Of a stretch of 64,000 nt of DNA, positions 11,122 to 22,612 are shown one piece after another. This stretch comes from Neoceratodus forsteri (lineage: Eukaryota > Chordata > Ceratodontiformes > Ceratodontidae): contig JADMNL010000023.1 in assembly GCA_016271365.2 (NCBI GenBank), forward strand, positions 609,922,001 to 609,986,000, read 5' to 3'. Each line of letters starts with the position of its first letter. The stretch's first letter is position 1. The notes beneath the pieces were generated by a model, which ran no database searches, was not told the origin of the DNA, and worked only from the letters and a program-made list of their open reading frames with translations. The position numbers were made by a program, and so were the translations under genes.

Positions 11122-14100
11122 AATGCCTGCAAAGAGATGTGCAAGCAAAGCTTTTCCTCACCATGGCACTGCTGCCAGTAGTAAGATTGTTTGTGGGCAT
11201 GGTGGTCATGCAGTCGCAGAAGTGCATTGCTGATGTGGAGGAAAGTATTTCTCCTTCAATGTTTTTACAGCGCAATCAGTAGCTACACTCATAATTGAAG
11301 GAGATGATTTTGTCCCAGCTGGTGGTGTTAGTGAAGTTGCTGGTATTGATATAGTATTGCTGCCTCAAGTTCCACTTCTGACCAGTTTACCGTATCCAGA
11401 AATATAGTGGAGCGTGAAGCAGTGGTAGTGAGTGACAGTCTAGATGATGTCATACTCCCAGTAACATCCCAGTAACTGAACATGAGGATTCTGATCATCA
11501 TGTCAATGATAGCATACAATGTCATATTTTTTCACCGCAGTTCAGGTCATGCATTTGCCATGTCGTGATTTACAGTGTGGTGAAAACATTTCGGTGATGG
11601 TGGTGCTGCTGCTGATGATGATGAGGTTGCTGTGGTTGCAACATGCAGTCCATATGCCAGCATCCATGCAGAAGATGTGTATGATGTTGATGAATATGAT
11701 GAGGATGTCAGTGACCTCTGTTGGAACCAGAAAAATAAATTCAAGGTGGCTGTGTCTGCGTCTGTTTGCATCCTCCCCATAAAAATTGTGATTTACCAGT
11801 TTCAGTTGATGATGATGATGACCCAGTAATAATGATAGGTAGTCTGGTGGTGAGTTGTAGTACAAGTGTGTCCTTCCTGAAAATCATGTAGCACACCCCA
11901 CTTCATGGCTTAAAAACAGTGACCTATAACAGCATCGGGGGACATGATAAAACTAGAGCATCACAATCCCTTGTTTGGGATTTTTGTGCAAGATGCAAAT
12001 GAGTCCTTTGCAATCTGCCAGCTTTGCCAGGAGAATGTGAGTTGAGGTAACAAAGGAGCCATTTGGGCACAGGGGGACAGCATACACATCTTAAGAACAG
12101 GTACATGGCACTGTGGACCCAGCACAAGATGGCAGCTAATACCTGTACCACAGTGGGCTGCTCATCCTCATCATCAACCATAATGAGCATGGTATCCCCT
12201 TCCATGACTGTAACATCAAATAGAAAATTAAATGTGTGCACTAATGATGAAATAGCAGCAGAGGATTACTACAGGCATGATGAGGTGGAGGACCTAAATG
12301 ATTTTGAAATCTTGTCCAGTGGTGGTAAAGTAGCAGTTGTGGTGGTGGTAGTGGACAATGCAGTATGTCTTACTGCAAGTGGTACATCAACCCCTGTTGG
12401 TAAATGTGGGAAAATAACTGCATTTCTGGATTTGTCATCACCTGTGCAACCATCTTCCTCACACATCCACATCCACCTTCCTGCGATTCGCAGAGCATAA
12501 CAATTTGTTATCACATCCCATGTAAAATGTTTGTCAGCCCACATTACAGAATGTTTTTGCACATAAGCTGAAGTACCCACCCAATCACACAGTGTCACAT
12601 GAACTTAATGCTGCTGTAGCTGAAATGCTGGCAATTTATCTTTTACCCTTCTCATTTGTGGAGAATTCTGGTTTCTGGTGGTTTGCTGCATGTGCCTGTC
12701 CAAAATGGAAAGTCCTATCCAGGGCATCCTTTTGACCCATGCTGTCCTAAGTTGTACTGTACTGTGTCCAACCTCAGTAAGACATGCCCTTCAACATTCC
12801 TCCTTTCCATTACTCCATTTAAGTATGGATATGTGGACAAGTGGCAAAACAGCAGGGAGTTCATATTTGTGTATAACTGCACACTGGACGCAGGTTCTGG
12901 GGTTGTTTGTGCTGTTGGAAGTGTGACTAATCATGTGTAGTAAAGTGAAGGGTCATGGTAGCAATCTTCCAGGAATTCAACAGCATGCAACGATTGCTAT
13001 GCACAATGTGACCTGTTCACACACTGCTGGAAACATGAGGGCATGGTACTGACTGAAATTGACAAGTGGCTGAAACCCCTGTCCCTGACAGCTGGGTTCA
13101 TAGCAAGTGACAATGGGTCAAATGTAATGAAATACATCACGAATGGTGGCTTTTGGGTTCCATGCGTGGCCACAGTTTAAATCTTGTGGTGCAGGAGTTT
13201 CTGCACACACCGTGATATAAAGGAAATGCTGAAAGCTGCACACTGTATCTGTTCTCACTTTTCATGCTCTGCAAAAGCTCGCGGACTAACTTCGGCCAGT
13301 TGCAGATCTGAAACAGCCTCCTGTCATCACCTGGTGGAACTCCACTTTATATATTGCAGAGGTTGTATGAACAGTACAAAGCCATCTCAGAATATCTTGT
13401 TATGCACACTAGCTGTGACAGTTGCAGGTCCTCCATGTCTATGACGACTGAACAGTGGCATCTCATAGACTCTGTAATAACAATCTTGAGGCCTTTTGAA
13501 CATGCCACACGGTAGTGAGTGGCGAGTCTGCCTCCATTAGCCAATCAATTACACTGCTGAGGGTGCTGAGGCAGACATTGGTGAATGTACAGCATAATTT
13601 TGATGGTGACAGTGCTAGCAGTGTTTGCTGAAACACAGGCTGACAGTATTTGACCAGAATCATCACATCTTGATCATTCAGTGTAGTGACAACGTTGCAA
13701 TAGCAACAATGTTGGACCCATGATATAAACGTGGAATTGCCTCAGTACTGGAGGGTGGGTCTGACAGGTAAAACCTGTCAGTAGGCAACTGGTGTGCTTG
13801 GTTCATGGGACACAGAAGTCATGTGCCAAGGTCAGCAAACCTCAGCTGCATAATCAGGATGAAGGTGAACCTGGAGGAGTAGTATCAAGCATATCCTGTA
13901 AAGGGAAGGGGACTGAAGTTCCAGGTGGTTTGCCATCAACAGCGGTTGACAGTAAACCACTTTGGGAAACTTTCTCCCAAGTTAGGATTTGTGACATAGA
14001 TGATTCCGGAGAAGCTAATGATGCATCAAACACTGGACTTGGAACAGCACAGCGAATGGTTGAGTCTTATGTGTCTGAATACAGGCATCTGTCAATCACT

Positions 14101-14520
14101 GTTTATCCCTTTATATTGGAGTGAAAAGGTCAGTGAATGGCCAGAGCTGATCACTGTTGCACTGAAGTACCGACATGCCCAGCCTCAATGTGAGTGTTGA
14201 GGACGGTATTCAGCTCAGCAGGTGCAATAGCACAGGATCATCATACAAACCTCTGTCTTGCAAATGTCAGTTTGCTGACATTCATAAAAATGAATGAGAG
14301 GCACATACCAGATCAGAATGCAACCTCAGGATTCGTGCCCCAGCATAGTCATGGTTTAGCTGATGCTGTAGAAAGGACTATCCTGGTGGTAGTGGTAGCA
14401 TGAAATGGCCTACCACTGATGTAGATGATAACACAGTCGAGAAAGAATTTCCCAGTGATCATAATTCAGACATAGAAGACTACGAGGGCAGCTTTCTTTA
14501 CGAGGATGATGATGAATGAT
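11122..14520 (+). pseudogene. hAT transposase with BED zinc finger (ZBED-like), inactivated
   Basis: This is a cut-and-paste transposase relic, readable across all three forward frames. A possible start MPAKRCASKAFPHHG is at 11122, followed by an acidic N-terminal region. A BED-finger remnant (VWDF at about 11971, HTHLKNRYMALW at about 12084) has a Tyr where the last His is expected. The catalytic core shows SMDMWTSGK near 12822 (first Asp), SDNGSNVMKYI near 13106 (second Asp) and TEQWHLIDSVITILRPFEHA near 13448. The hATC dimerisation block is EKVSEWPELITVALKY near 14125 and VFSSAGAI near 14206. An acidic C-terminus (DIEDYEGSFLYEDDDE) ends in TGA near 14518. More than ten shifts or stops make it inactive. 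Family and domain order are clear; exact boundaries and any introns are not. Confidence 0.85.
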
Positions 14521-14734
14521 GATGGTTAATGTTGGCAAGTTTTAACTTAAGTGGTTAAAAGGCTGTCACATTTCTTGTATGATACATGTTTTCTTTTCAT
14601 AAAGTTAAATCAGTGTCCCACTCATAGTGACTCAAATTCCATATGCTGATCACATTTATAACACACAGCACAGTATATCCTGACTCTGGATTACCACCAC
14701 TATAACACCACTGTTACCTGCTCACCACTGACAG

Positions 14735-14985
14735 TATAGGGAATGTGACTGTGTGTGTCCCTGGACTACCACCTGTCCACCACCATAAGAGAAAAGACTG
14801 CTGTTTGCAACTGCCAACATAGGGAATGTGACCATGTATCCCCTGGACTACCACCCATCCCCACCATAAGAGATAAGATCGCTGTTTGCAACTGCCACCA
14901 CCACCACCAGATGCAGGAAGATGTGAAAGGAATGTCATTATGTGCCTCAGATATGACCACCAGTCCACCACCACCCACCACCACC
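14735..14985. repeat. 83-bp tandem duplication plus CCA-rich run
   Basis: ATAGGGAATGTGAC starts units at 14736 and 14819. Each continues with CCTGGACTACCACC, a CACCATAAGAGA word and GCTGTTTGCAACTGCCA. A degraded third stretch rich in CCACCA follows to about 14985. It lies just 3' of the transposase relic. Confidence 0.7.
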
Positions 14986-15219
14986 ATTATGACAATGTTT
15001 TCCATTACATGTCTTGAACGTGCCAAGGCAAACAGAGTAGAACAGGAGACCACATCCATCAGCCACAGGCACAAGGCTTCTTACTATTAAAACTATAAAG
15101 TGAGTATGTGTACTAATGTTTGTCATCTATTCAACTTCCTTTAGCTGTGTGTTTGTTTTCTGTTGCTTTTCTGAGCTCCAATGGTCAAACACATATGGTC
15201 AACTTTTTTGTTTTTACAG

Positions 15220-15318
15220 GTTAACAAATGACTCTCCTTCACTGAAGGTCTGTATCAATGGTACAGCAGCAGTACTGTCTACAGGAACCTATGGGATATC
15301 CATTTCCAATCTATACTG
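15220..15318 (+). other. Candidate internal exon with strong splice signals
   Basis: The segment is preceded by the pyrimidine-rich acceptor TTTTTTGTTTTTACAG and followed by the donor GTAAGT. The 99 bases are open in one frame (second base), giving VCINGTAAVLSTGTYGISIS near the middle. A second frame is open except for a TGA at its fourth codon. It could be a 3' exon of the hAT element or a host exon; no upstream exon has been identified. Confidence 0.3.
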
Positions 15319-15729
15319 GTAAGTAGATCAATTTTATTTCATATTTTCCTTTTTTCATAACAGTGCAACAAATCTGACTGATGCTAAATAAACTAGGTGA
15401 CATGTATGACATAAAAATATTTCTGCAACATATCATGCACTGTATTCCAAATCTGCAGCTGTGCAGCCATGACAGTGTTGAAAAGTTGGACCCAAGTCAT
15501 GTTACTTGACAAGATGAGGTTTTAAAATGTAACTTGATTTGAGACTCAGGGGCACTGACACAGTGTATTGGTTACACAGTCTGGTACTAAATTTATTTGT
15601 GATCTGATGATTGCAGTGGGGCAGCTTGCTATCTATGATAATCCAGATACCTGTGGTGGAACAGCCAGATCTTAAACATAATGTCATATTGCTGCAATCA
15701 AGTTGAATAAGTCCTTCATTTCTTTTTAG

Positions 15730-15909
15730 GAAACTTCCAGATGCTTTGCAGTGTCACAGTTGCCTTATCCAAAGAACATCTTCAACATCATGCCCCCCAG
15801 GGCAGGGGCAGACATGCAACAAGCAGAAGTAATTTCAATCGATGACCATGACCATCATTACGGACTGGAGAAGGATGCAGATGAAAGCTGTGAAGAAGTA
15901 ACCAAATAA
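15730..15909 (+). other. Candidate terminal exon, 60 codons, acidic C-terminus
   Basis: After the acceptor TCCTTCATTTCTTTTTAG the sequence is open for 59 codons to TAA, containing NIMPPRAGADMQQAEVIS and the acidic stretch IDDHDHHYGLEKDADESC. Another frame, which keeps phase with the upstream candidate exon, gives LQCHSC then CPPGQGQTC before a stop. That spacing resembles the start of a Ly6/uPAR three-finger domain, with one extra residue. The 60-codon frame is longer and ends just before the A-rich AATAATAAATC, so I favour it. The two readings cannot both be right. Confidence 0.3.
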
Positions 15910-16130
15910 TAAATCATCAATGAGACCTATATGCAAATATGCCCCCAAAATACTGACCTTCATTGACCTTCATTGGCTTGAGAGCATTCCATTTCAATTT
16001 CAACACCAAAATGTCTCATCAAGCACTGAAATGTCACACCAACAGTATGTGATCTGAGATACAAAACAATGAGTACATGTACTGTATATATATGTCAACA
16101 CCCACCTAGAAAAAATATATCTATATACAG

Positions 16131-16136
<6 letters not shown>

Positions 16137-16178
<42 letters not shown>
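16137..16178. repeat. (TA)n microsatellite
   Basis: About 21 uninterrupted TA units. Confidence 0.95.
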
Positions 16179-16182
<4 letters not shown>

Positions 16183-16189
16183 CTCAACT

Positions 16190-18730
16190 CACTAAGGCTG
16201 TCTTGTGTACAGAAAATTCCTGAGATGGTCTGCATCTATTCAGGAGGGAACCAGTCTCCTAGGTAATAGGTTTAAATGATTCATTGGCAATCATTTAAAC
16301 TAGCCAAGGGGAGACACTGAAAAGGAGAAGGAAAATCCTAGCACCCCAAAAAAATCAGGGTAGTTAGTGATGTAAACACCAAAATAGAGCAGCTGATAGG
16401 AGAAGGGCAGGGGTAAATGGAGAAAAACAAAGGCATTAAGGACAGGATGGGGCAAAACAAATAAAGCATAAAAAAATGGTGGGTAATGAGTACCAATGCC
16501 CGTAGTCTAGATAAGAAGCTTCTCAAAATGGTGGTCTTGATAGAAGAGGGATGCCAGGATGCCTGGATATCGTAGCAGTCACAGAAACATGGTACACAGA
16601 AAACCATGACTGGATGTCAACATACCAGAGTACACAATCCACAGGAGGGACAGGGATGGAGAAGAGTAGGAGGATAGCTCTCTATGTAATGGAAGGTATC
16701 AAAGCAACAGAACTAAAGGGTAACAGGGAGGAGAAGAGGCACTGTTGGTAAAGCTGGAGACTGCAAATGGTGCCACAATCTGCACAGAGGTTGTATACAG
16801 ACCCCTGTCTCAGGGGATGAAATGGACAAGGAAATGATAGAAGGCATCCTTGGGGTGGCAGAGAAAGTGGTGATATTGCTGATGGGGAATCTGGATCTGA
16901 ATCTGCCAGATGTTAACTGGAGTACCTTTGCTGCTGCCACATCCAAGAGCAGGGCCATTCTTGATGCCATAGGGGAATTCCTCAGAAAGCTAGTTTTGGA
17001 ACCCACTCGGGAGGAAGCAATCTTAGACCTGGTACTCTCAAATGGAGATGGAGAGAGGATCTCTGATCTTGAAGTGGGTAGCCATCTGGGAACAAGTGAC
17101 CACTAAACAGTGAGGTTCTTGATAAACTTAGCTGTAGAGTCAAGCCATACAAAAGTGAAGGTACTGGACTTCAGTAGGGCTGATTTTGTCAAAATGGGAG
17201 AGTGCCTCAGAAAAGCACTAGCAAACAGGAAAGAATGTGGGTGGAGCAACAATAGGAAACATCAAAACCACCATCACAGAGGCAGCAAGCCTTTGTGTGA
17301 AGCAAATAAACAAATCAAAATGAAAGAAAAACACTATGGTTCTCAAAAGAAGTGGCAGGGAAGGTAAGGGAGAAAAAATAGCATCCAGGAAGTATAAGGA
17401 AACACAGAAGGAGCAGGACAGAGAACTGTACCAGTTAAAGCAGAAGGAAGCAGGGAAGGCAGTAAGGATAGCAAAGTCCCAAACCGAGGAAAAGATAGCC
17501 AACTTGGTTAAGGAGGGATAAAACCTTTATAGGTACATTAGGGAGCAAAGAAAGACTAAGGCATGGATACTGAGGCTGAATAAAGAGGAAGGTAGTTGGG
17601 CAGAGAGCGACAGTGAAAAGCAGGGATACTGAATGAATACTTCTGCTCAGTATTCACAATGGAAAAGCAGGAGGAGATACATAATCCAGTCAATAGAAGC
17701 ACTTTGGATAGGGGTTGATGTTTTCCTTTCACAGAAGAAAGGGTTCTGAAATAACTCTTAAAACTGAAGGTGGTTAAAGCAATAGGGCCTGATAGGATTC
17801 ACCACAGAATTCTAAAAGAACTAAGGAAAGAACTAGTAACACCGCTGGACTACCCTTTTAATACATCATGGGAGGATGGGGTGGTACCTGAGGACTGGAG
17901 GAGGGTGGATGTGACTCCCCATCACAAAAGTGGGAGCAAGGCAGAGGCAGGAATCTACAGACCTGTCAGTTTGACCTCAGTGGTAGGGAAAATGATGGAA
18001 TCAATTTTGAAGGAAAGAATTGTTGAGTACCTAGAGGCCAGTGGGGCACAGGACTCGAGGCAGCATGGATTCACAGCAGGAAGGTCATATCAGACAAATC
18101 TAATTGATTTCTTTGACTGGGTGACCAAAATAGTAGACCAGGGAAGGGCTGTGGGCATGGCCTACCTAGACCTTAGCAAGGCATTTGACACAGTCCTGCA
18201 CAAAGATTAATAAACAAATTAGCCAGCTTGGGAGTGGCTTCACCAGTAGAAAACAAGAAGTTGTTGGCCTTCTGTAGAGACAGTTGGTAAGACCACATCT
18301 GGAGTACTGTATACTGTGTACAGTTCTGGAGACCCTTTTCTGCAAAGACATAGACAGGGTGGAGGCTGTCCAGAGGAGGGTAACCAAAATGGTGCAGGGT
18401 CTGTGCCAGAAGACATATGAAGAAAGACTAAAGGAGCTTAAGATGTATAGCCCTAGGGGATGGCTCAGAGATACAATGAGGAAGTATTACTTCACAGAGA
18501 TGGTTGTAGATGCATAGAACTGCCTTCCTGAGGAGGTCAGAGTCAAAAACAGTGAGAAAATTCAAGAATGTATAGGACAGACATAAGGCAAATCTAGTGG
18601 GGGTAGGAGAAAGTAGGCTGTTGGTTAACTAGGCTCTGAAGCTTATCCATTAGGTAGGGAAATTGGCTGACTAGGTGGGCCAAGCAATATTTATCTGCCA
18701 TCAAATTCCATGTTTCTATGTTTCTAAGGC
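16190..18730 (+). pseudogene. CR1 LINE with endonuclease and partial RT
   Basis: Minus stops and shifts, the ORF2 order is: STNARSLDKKLLKMV near 16490, LDIVAVTETWYTENHDW near 16563, NLDLNLPDVNW near 16890 (the GDFN Asp changed), TSDH at 17094 closing the APE endonuclease, a Lys-rich linker, then RT blocks GPDRIHHRILKEL (17788), YRPVSLTSVVGKMMESIL (17963), QHGFTAGRS (18062) and MAYLDLSKAFDT (18158, catalytic Asp present). Directly after INKLASLGVG the frame jumps to RQLVRPHLEY, so the ~500-bp part that includes the FADD motif is deleted. The 3' end is ATGTTTCTATGTTTCTA at about 18727. The 5' limit is uncertain. Inactive. Confidence 0.88.
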
Positions 18731-18936
18731 TACTATTAGTGTCACAAAGGGCACCCTTCCATCCAGTTGAGGTGATGGCATCGGATTTGCAGGAACTGCA
18801 TCACACTTTGGACCAGCAACAGTTTTCTTATGGTCATTATTTCTGATGGAAAACTGAATGGATTCATGTCTTGTTATCCCTCCTTCACATGGTTTGGCAA
18901 GACACTGTGCATCATGATATCATCATCACAGTATGT

Positions 18937-19290
18937 TAATTTTCTGGACACAAGACAATTGCATTTTGGGATGCAGAAAAATTCTGGGGACTCTGTGTGA
19001 CCCTTCGTGCATGAGTGACTCTTGCTAATAAATTCTAATAGACTTTGCATGTGGTGTAACACTCCCATTTCTCAACGTCAGCACTTGGGAATTTTCTGGG
19101 CACAAGACAGTTGCATTTTGGGGATGCAGAAATATTCTGGGGACTCTCTGTGACCACTACACACATAAGTAACTGTGCAATAAATTCTGGGGTCTTTGCA
19201 TGTGGTGTAATGCTCCCAATTCACTGCATCAGCACTTGGGAATTTTCTGGACACAAGACAGTTGCATTTTGTGTATTGTGATTGTGAGCA
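18937..19290. repeat. ~151-bp tandem repeat, two and a third copies
   Basis: AATTTTCTGG followed by ACAAGACA and TTGCATTTT begins units at 18937, 19089 and 19240 (spacings 152 and 151). Each unit also contains ATTCTGGGGACTCT and TTTGCATGTGGTGTAA. No coding content. Confidence 0.85.
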
Positions 19291-19314
19291 CATCACGTCA
19301 TAATTAAATTATAA

Positions 19315-19828
19315 ATTAAAGCAGTAGTGCAAGGTGAACATTTTGACCTATACTTTTTTGATGCTATTTTAGATTGCCAGCTACTAGTTTCCTCTGACAT
19401 AATACCACCTTCTTTTTTCACAATTTTGCCTGCTTTTAGCACTTTTTCTCATTTCAAAAATAAAAGGAGCACTCCTTAATATGGTTTGGACAAGGTTTTC
19501 ATCACTGTTTACATCTGTTTTGAACAAACATTGTTTTGTGAGGTCAGAAAACACTGCCTGCTGCATAATTGTTAATTTTACTCACAACAGAAGTGATATA
19601 TAAACAACTGATGGACAAAACAACGGAAAATACTGATGAAGACCTGGTCCACACCATATTAAAGGAGCGATCCTTTTATTATGTCAGACATGAAAAAGGA
19701 CTGATGCAGACTCAAATACTGGAAAGATTGGTATCATATAAGTCAGGAGGTAAGTAAAGTGGCAATGTAAAACAGCATGAAAAGTATAGGTCAAAATTTT
19801 CACCAGATTGTTGCACTGCTGCTTTATT
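19315..19828. mobile_element. Fold-back (palindromic) MITE 1
   Basis: The arms are inverted copies of each other. AAAGCAGTAGTGCAA with ATTTTGACCTATACTTTT at 19318-19354 pairs with AAAAGTATAGGTCAAAAT and TTGCACTGCTGCTTT at 19778-19825. Pairing continues inward through CTGACATAATA, AAAGGAGC and ATGGTTTGGACAAGG-type words on the left and their complements on the right. Arms are about 230 bp with a short centre near 19560-19590. The transcript would be a long hairpin. Superfamily not assigned. Confidence 0.8.
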
Positions 19829-19847
19829 GTCTATTTCAAAAAGAAAT

Positions 19848-20533
19848 ATTTCTGTAGCCTCAATAATGTTTACTTTGTGCGGGACTTGTGAAGTGTTTGT
19901 CAAAAAGCAGGACTGAGCAGTGCAAGTATGGTGTGCTAAACTGCATGTGTGCCATCAATGCTCTTTCATGTGTGCAGACATTGTCCAGCTTCATGCAAAC
20001 ATATATATGGTGAGACTTGTTGCAGTATGTAAAGAATAAAGATAAGAAAGAATATATGACGTTATATTTTATTTGTACCATCAGCACGGCGGATGGATAT
20101 GATATTTTTCATAGGTCTCGGGTCACTGTGCCCCTCAGTCACTCACAGTGCACATATGACTTTGCAGAGATAATAACACAAAAACACATGCTCTCCTAAA
20201 AGTCATGTGTGCAGTATGTGACTAAGGTGCATTCTGGCCAGACACCTCTGAAAAATATCATATCACTTAGTCCGCTGATGATGATGGTGACAATAAAATA
20301 TACATTACATATTCTTATCTCTATTATTTATACCTTAAACACTGCAACAAGTCAACATGTATATGTTTGCAAGAAGTTGGACAATGTCTGACATCACACA
20401 CACACACACACACGCACAAGAAACAACACTGACTGCACACATGCAATTTATCACATTATACTTGCAATGCTCAGTCCTGCTTTTCCATAACCACTCCACA
20501 ACAGAAAGTAAACATTAGTGAGGCACGGATTAT
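19848..20533. mobile_element. Fold-back (palindromic) MITE 2
   Basis: AATGTTTACTTT (19865) and AAAAGCAGGACTGAGCA (about 19903) on the left are matched by TGCTCAGTCCTGCTTTT (20469-20485) and AAAGTAAACATT (20505) on the right. GACATTGTCCA, GCAAACATATA, TTGTTGCAGT and ATGATATTTTTCA also recur inverted between the arms. Arms are about 240-270 bp; the right arm has gained a CA microsatellite (20396-20415). It lies only 20 bp from fold-back MITE 1 and shares no obvious sequence with it. Confidence 0.8.
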
Positions 20534-20586
20534 AATAACAGGACAATAAGGTGCATGTATGTATGTATATTTATGTATATATTTAA

Positions 20587-20981
20587 AGGGAAGCAGTCAG
20601 TAACAGGGCTCCGTCCCCTACAAGGCTTACCCTCTGGTTAAGCCTTTGAAGTATGTTGAGGAGTTTTCTCACATCTCAACATACTTTATTTTAATAGAAA
20701 AAGTCTGTGACCCAGAAGTATGGTGGATGCTATGGGGCTCCATTATGTGTAAAGGTGAGGCAACACACCATGGGCTTCAATACAAAAGTATTGAAGTGCA
20801 TGGGTGAGTCACCGCACTTTACACACAATAGAGCCCTCATATCATCTGTCTTACATCCTAGTCATGGACTTTGTCTATTAAAATAAAGTATGTTGTGGCA
20901 CAAAAAATGCTGCAGACACGAAAAGGCTTAACCAGAGTGTAAGCCTTGCAGGTGGGAGCTGCTGTTGTTGACTGCTTCCCT
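20587..20981. mobile_element. T2/Kolobok-type fold-back MITE with TTAA target site
   Basis: The element starts AGGGAAGCAGTCAGTAAC and ends GACTGCTTCCCT, flanked by TTAA at 20583-20586 and 20982-20985. Inner arms also pair: AAGGCTTACCCTCTGGTTAAG against CTTAACCAGAGTGTAAGCCTT, and CAACATACTTTATTTTAATAG against CTATTAAAATAAAGTATGTTG. The centre is the near-perfect palindrome CTTCAATACAAAAGTATTGAAG (shown without claiming function). A TTAAAGGR end with a TTAA duplication is the signature of T2-type MITEs known from Xenopus (Kolobok superfamily); that assignment is by analogy. Confidence 0.85.
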
Positions 20982-20985
20982 TTAA

Positions 20986-21284
20986 ACTACTGCTGTGGCC
21001 TTCCCTCGGTATGTTATTAAACATAAACAAAAGACAAAACACTACAGCGGAGGGATGCTGAAAAAAAGCTAATGGGGATCCCCTGATGGTCCAGCAGCAG
21101 ATGGAGCATCAACACAATCTGTAACTGGTGTTGCTCTATCTGCTACAACAGCTGCTGCACAGCACCCACCCTCTCATTATTCTCTTCCACTGTGGCCCAA
21201 AAGTCCTATGTCTCCCTGAGTTGCAGGAATTGTGGGGTCCACTGGTGGGGAACACCAGGTAGATGCAGTGGTGAGGATGGTGCT
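20986..21284 (-). other. Possible Harbinger Myb-like protein fragment, part 2
   Basis: On the minus strand at about 21235-21130 the peptide WATVEENNERVGAVQQLL, a stop, then QIEQHQLQIVLMLH is visible. It looks like the coiled-coil tail of Myb/SANT-like accessory proteins of PIF/Harbinger elements, but this is a resemblance only. A CR1 copy separates it from similar Gln- and His-rich minus-strand sequence at 22613-23150. Confidence 0.25.
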
Positions 21285-22612
21285 GATGGAATCACTTCTG
21301 AAGGAAAAGAATTGTTGAGTACCTAGAAGCCAGTGGGGGCACAGGACCCAAGGCAGCATGGATTCACAGCAGGAAGGTCAAGTCAAACAAATCTAATTGA
21401 TTTCTTTGACTGGGTGACCAAAGTAGTAGACCAGGGAGGGGCTGTGGACATGGCCTACCTAGACTTTAGCAAGGCATTTGACACAGTCCCGCACATAGGA
21501 TTAATAAACAAATTAGCCAGCCTAGGAGTGGATCCCAAGGTGGTAGCCTGGGTAATGCACTGGCTGGACAACAGAACATAGCGGTAATAGTAAATGGAGT
21601 CCACAGTGAAGAAAGGAGAGTTACTAGTGGGGTTCCGCGGGGTTCAGTACTGGAGTCGGTCCTTTTTAATGTCTACAAGTGACATTGTGGAGGGAATGGA
21701 GGGAAGGATATCTCTTTGCAGATGACACAAAAGATCTGCAACAGGGTTGATACGCAAGGGGGTGAAAAGGATGAAAAGGGACTTGGCAAGGCTGGAGGAA
21801 TGGTCAAATGTATGACAGCTTAGATTCAACACAAAGAAGTGCAAAGTAATGCACCTGGGAAACAAAACCCAGGGCAAAAGTACACAATGGGGTGAGATAC
21901 TGACAACAACAAAAATGGAAATGGACCTGGGGGTAGTAATATCAGATGACCTAAAGGTGGGCCAGCAATGTGAGAAGGCAGTAAGGAGGGCTGGGGGATA
22001 CTGGGATGCATAGGAGAGGCATCACCAGTAGAAAACAGAAAGTTGTTGGCCCTCTGTACAGACAGTTGGTAAGACCCCATCTGGAGTACTGTGTACAGTT
22101 CTGGAGACCCCATCTCCGCAAAGACATAGAGAGGGTAGAGGCTGTTCAGAGGAGGGCAACCAAAATGGTGCAGGGTCTGCACCAGAAGACATGTAAAGAA
22201 AGACTAAAGGAACTTAAGATGTATAACCTCGAGGAAAGGAGGAGAGAGGGACATGATAGAAACTTTCAAATACCGCAAGAGAATCAACAAAGTCCAAGAG
22301 GGTAGCATCTTTCAGAAAAAAGAAATGTGCAAGAACAAGGGGCACAATTTGAAGATAGAGGGGATGGCCTAGAGGTAATGTGAGGAAGTATTTCTTCACA
22401 GAGAGGGTTGTAGATGCATGGAACAGCCTTCCTGAGGAGATCATAGAGTCAAAACCAGTGGAGGAATTCAAGAATGCATGGGACAGACATAAGGCAATTC
22501 TAGTGGGGGTAGGAGGAAGTAGGCTGTTGGTTAACTAGGATCTGCAGCTTATCTGTTATGTAGGGAAATGGGCAGAATAGGTGGGCCAAGCAGTCCTTCT
22601 ATGTTTCTATGT
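21285..22612 (+). pseudogene. 5'-truncated CR1 LINE (RT and 3' end)
   Basis: It begins inside the RT ORF and shows QHGFTAGRSSQTNLIDFFDW (21350), MAYLDFSKAFDTVPH (21450), and LFADDT spoiled by a one-base insertion near 21715. The thumb region at 22057 onward reads [20 protein letters not shown], followed by [19 protein letters not shown]. The 3' tail is CTTCTATGTTTCTATG at 22597-22612. About 1.33 kb survives. It has several frameshifts and stops, so it is inactive. Sequence is close to the copies at 16-18.7 kb and 23.7-25 kb. Confidence 0.9.

Noticed and set aside
15730..15830. Definite Ly6/uPAR gene
   Set aside because: The Cys spacing has one extra residue and the frame stops soon after. 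A different frame is longer. Kept only as a finding to test.
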